Origin: Candidatus Gastranaerophilales bacterium
GTDB taxonomy: Bacteria; Cyanobacteriota; Vampirovibrionia; Gastranaerophilales; Gastranaerophilaceae
Length of the DNA stretch: 5,570 nt
NCBI GenBank assembly: GCA_944326495.1
Contig: CALVEE010000095.1
Coordinates: forward strand, 1-5,570
Direction: 5' to 3'
The notes under the pieces were generated by a model. It saw nothing but the letters and a program-made list of their open reading frames with translations, did not search any database and was not told the DNA's origin. This document shows, one piece after another, positions 5,223 through 5,570 of the stretch. Numbering within the stretch: the first letter of the stretch is position 1; each line of letters begins with the position of its first letter. A program made the translations under genes and the position numbers.

Positions 5223-5570
5223 TTATAACAACTCTTTTAAATAATTTGGAAGAGCAAACCTTGCATTATGATAATCTTTATTATAGATTTTGCAGGTTTT
5301 AGTTATAGCTTCTCCCCTTCTTTCATCCCAGTAGGAAAGCGGTTTTACACTCTCTGAACAGAAAGCCCAAGCCCAGTATCCGCCGGGATAAGTCGGGATG
5401 TTTGAAGTGAATGTTGAACAAATCGGAAAAACTTTCTTCAAAAGATTATACATTTTTTTGATTTCTTCTTTATTAACAAACGGTGATTCTGATTGAGCGC
5501 ACATAATTCCGCCATCTTTTAGAGAGTTTTTAACATTTGTATAGAATTCTTCCGTAAACAAACCTTCACC
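5223..5570 (-). CDS. speE: Spermidine synthase (polyamine aminopropyltransferase), C-terminal part
   Basis: The last 115 residues of SpeE, cut by the right edge of the window; the frame is open to 5570 (GEGLFTEEFY at the edge), so a start drawn inside the window would be false. The enzyme moves an aminopropyl group from decarboxylated S-adenosylmethionine to putrescine, giving spermidine and methylthioadenosine, in the cytoplasm. The visible sequence follows the bacterial SpeE C-terminus closely: LFTEEFY, LKDGGIMCAQSESPF, LKKVFP, then the substrate-pocket segment SNIPTYPGGYWAWAF, and near the end KIYNKDYHNARFALPNYLKELL, as in Bacillus-type SpeE (DIHKACFVLPKF). The SAM-binding glycine loop and catalytic DxxDP loop lie just outside the window. 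The gene faces the aldolase and shares its terminator. Family assignment is firm. Confidence 0.93.
   Translation of the reverse strand, partial: GEGLFTEEFYTNVKNSLKDGGIMCAQSESPFVNKEEIKKMYNLLKKVFPICSTFTSNIPTYPGGYWAWAFCSESVKPLSYWDERRGEAITKTCKIYNKDYHNARFALPNYLKELL

Overview
The window is AT-rich and has dense, tightly packed genes on its right side. It looks like a Gram-negative-type (diderm) bacterium: it encodes an LptD/OstA-like protein for lipopolysaccharide export to an outer membrane, and an EnvC/PcsB-like M23 peptidase with a signal peptide. My best guess at lineage is a gut Melainabacteria/Gastranaerophilales-type organism. This rests on low GC, a divergent LptD, TTG starts and the style of the small hypothetical protein, and it is an inference only.

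Left part (1-1155), accessory and poor in genes. The minus strand at the left edge carries the middle of a RhuM-family protein. It runs out of the window on the left, and on its 5' side it loses homology where a dispersed repeat begins (about 120-147). Four arms of one palindromic repeat family (core GTCAGGCAATGCCTGAC or a variant) lie at 147-172, 264-291, 906-926 and 1048-1075. They form two inverted pairs, one on each side of a single orphan gene (402-890, 162 aa, function unknown).

Right part (1156-5192), a probable plus-strand envelope operon. A possible sigma70-type promoter is followed by a 37-codon membrane microprotein (1156-1269), a secreted M23 peptidase with a complete zinc site and a long coiled coil (1281-2387, TTG start), an LptD-like protein (2402-4576, TTG start) and a class II (fuculose-phosphate-type) aldolase whose start overlaps the end of the lptD-like gene (4566-5192). 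Gaps are 11 nt, 14 nt and an 11-nt overlap, so co-transcription is likely. The peptidase and LptD-like protein would both act in building the envelope; the aldolase is a cytoplasmic enzyme that appears to ride along.

Right edge. A 13-bp-stem hairpin with A and T flanks (5191-5219) sits between the aldolase and a convergent spermidine synthase gene (minus strand, 3' part only, 5223-5570). It should end transcription from both sides.

I see no CRISPR array, tRNA, rRNA or complete transposase. The most notable features are the repeat pairs around the orphan gene with the adjacent RhuM remnant, and the divergent, compact LptD-like protein. I do not see convincing evidence of a wholly new system.
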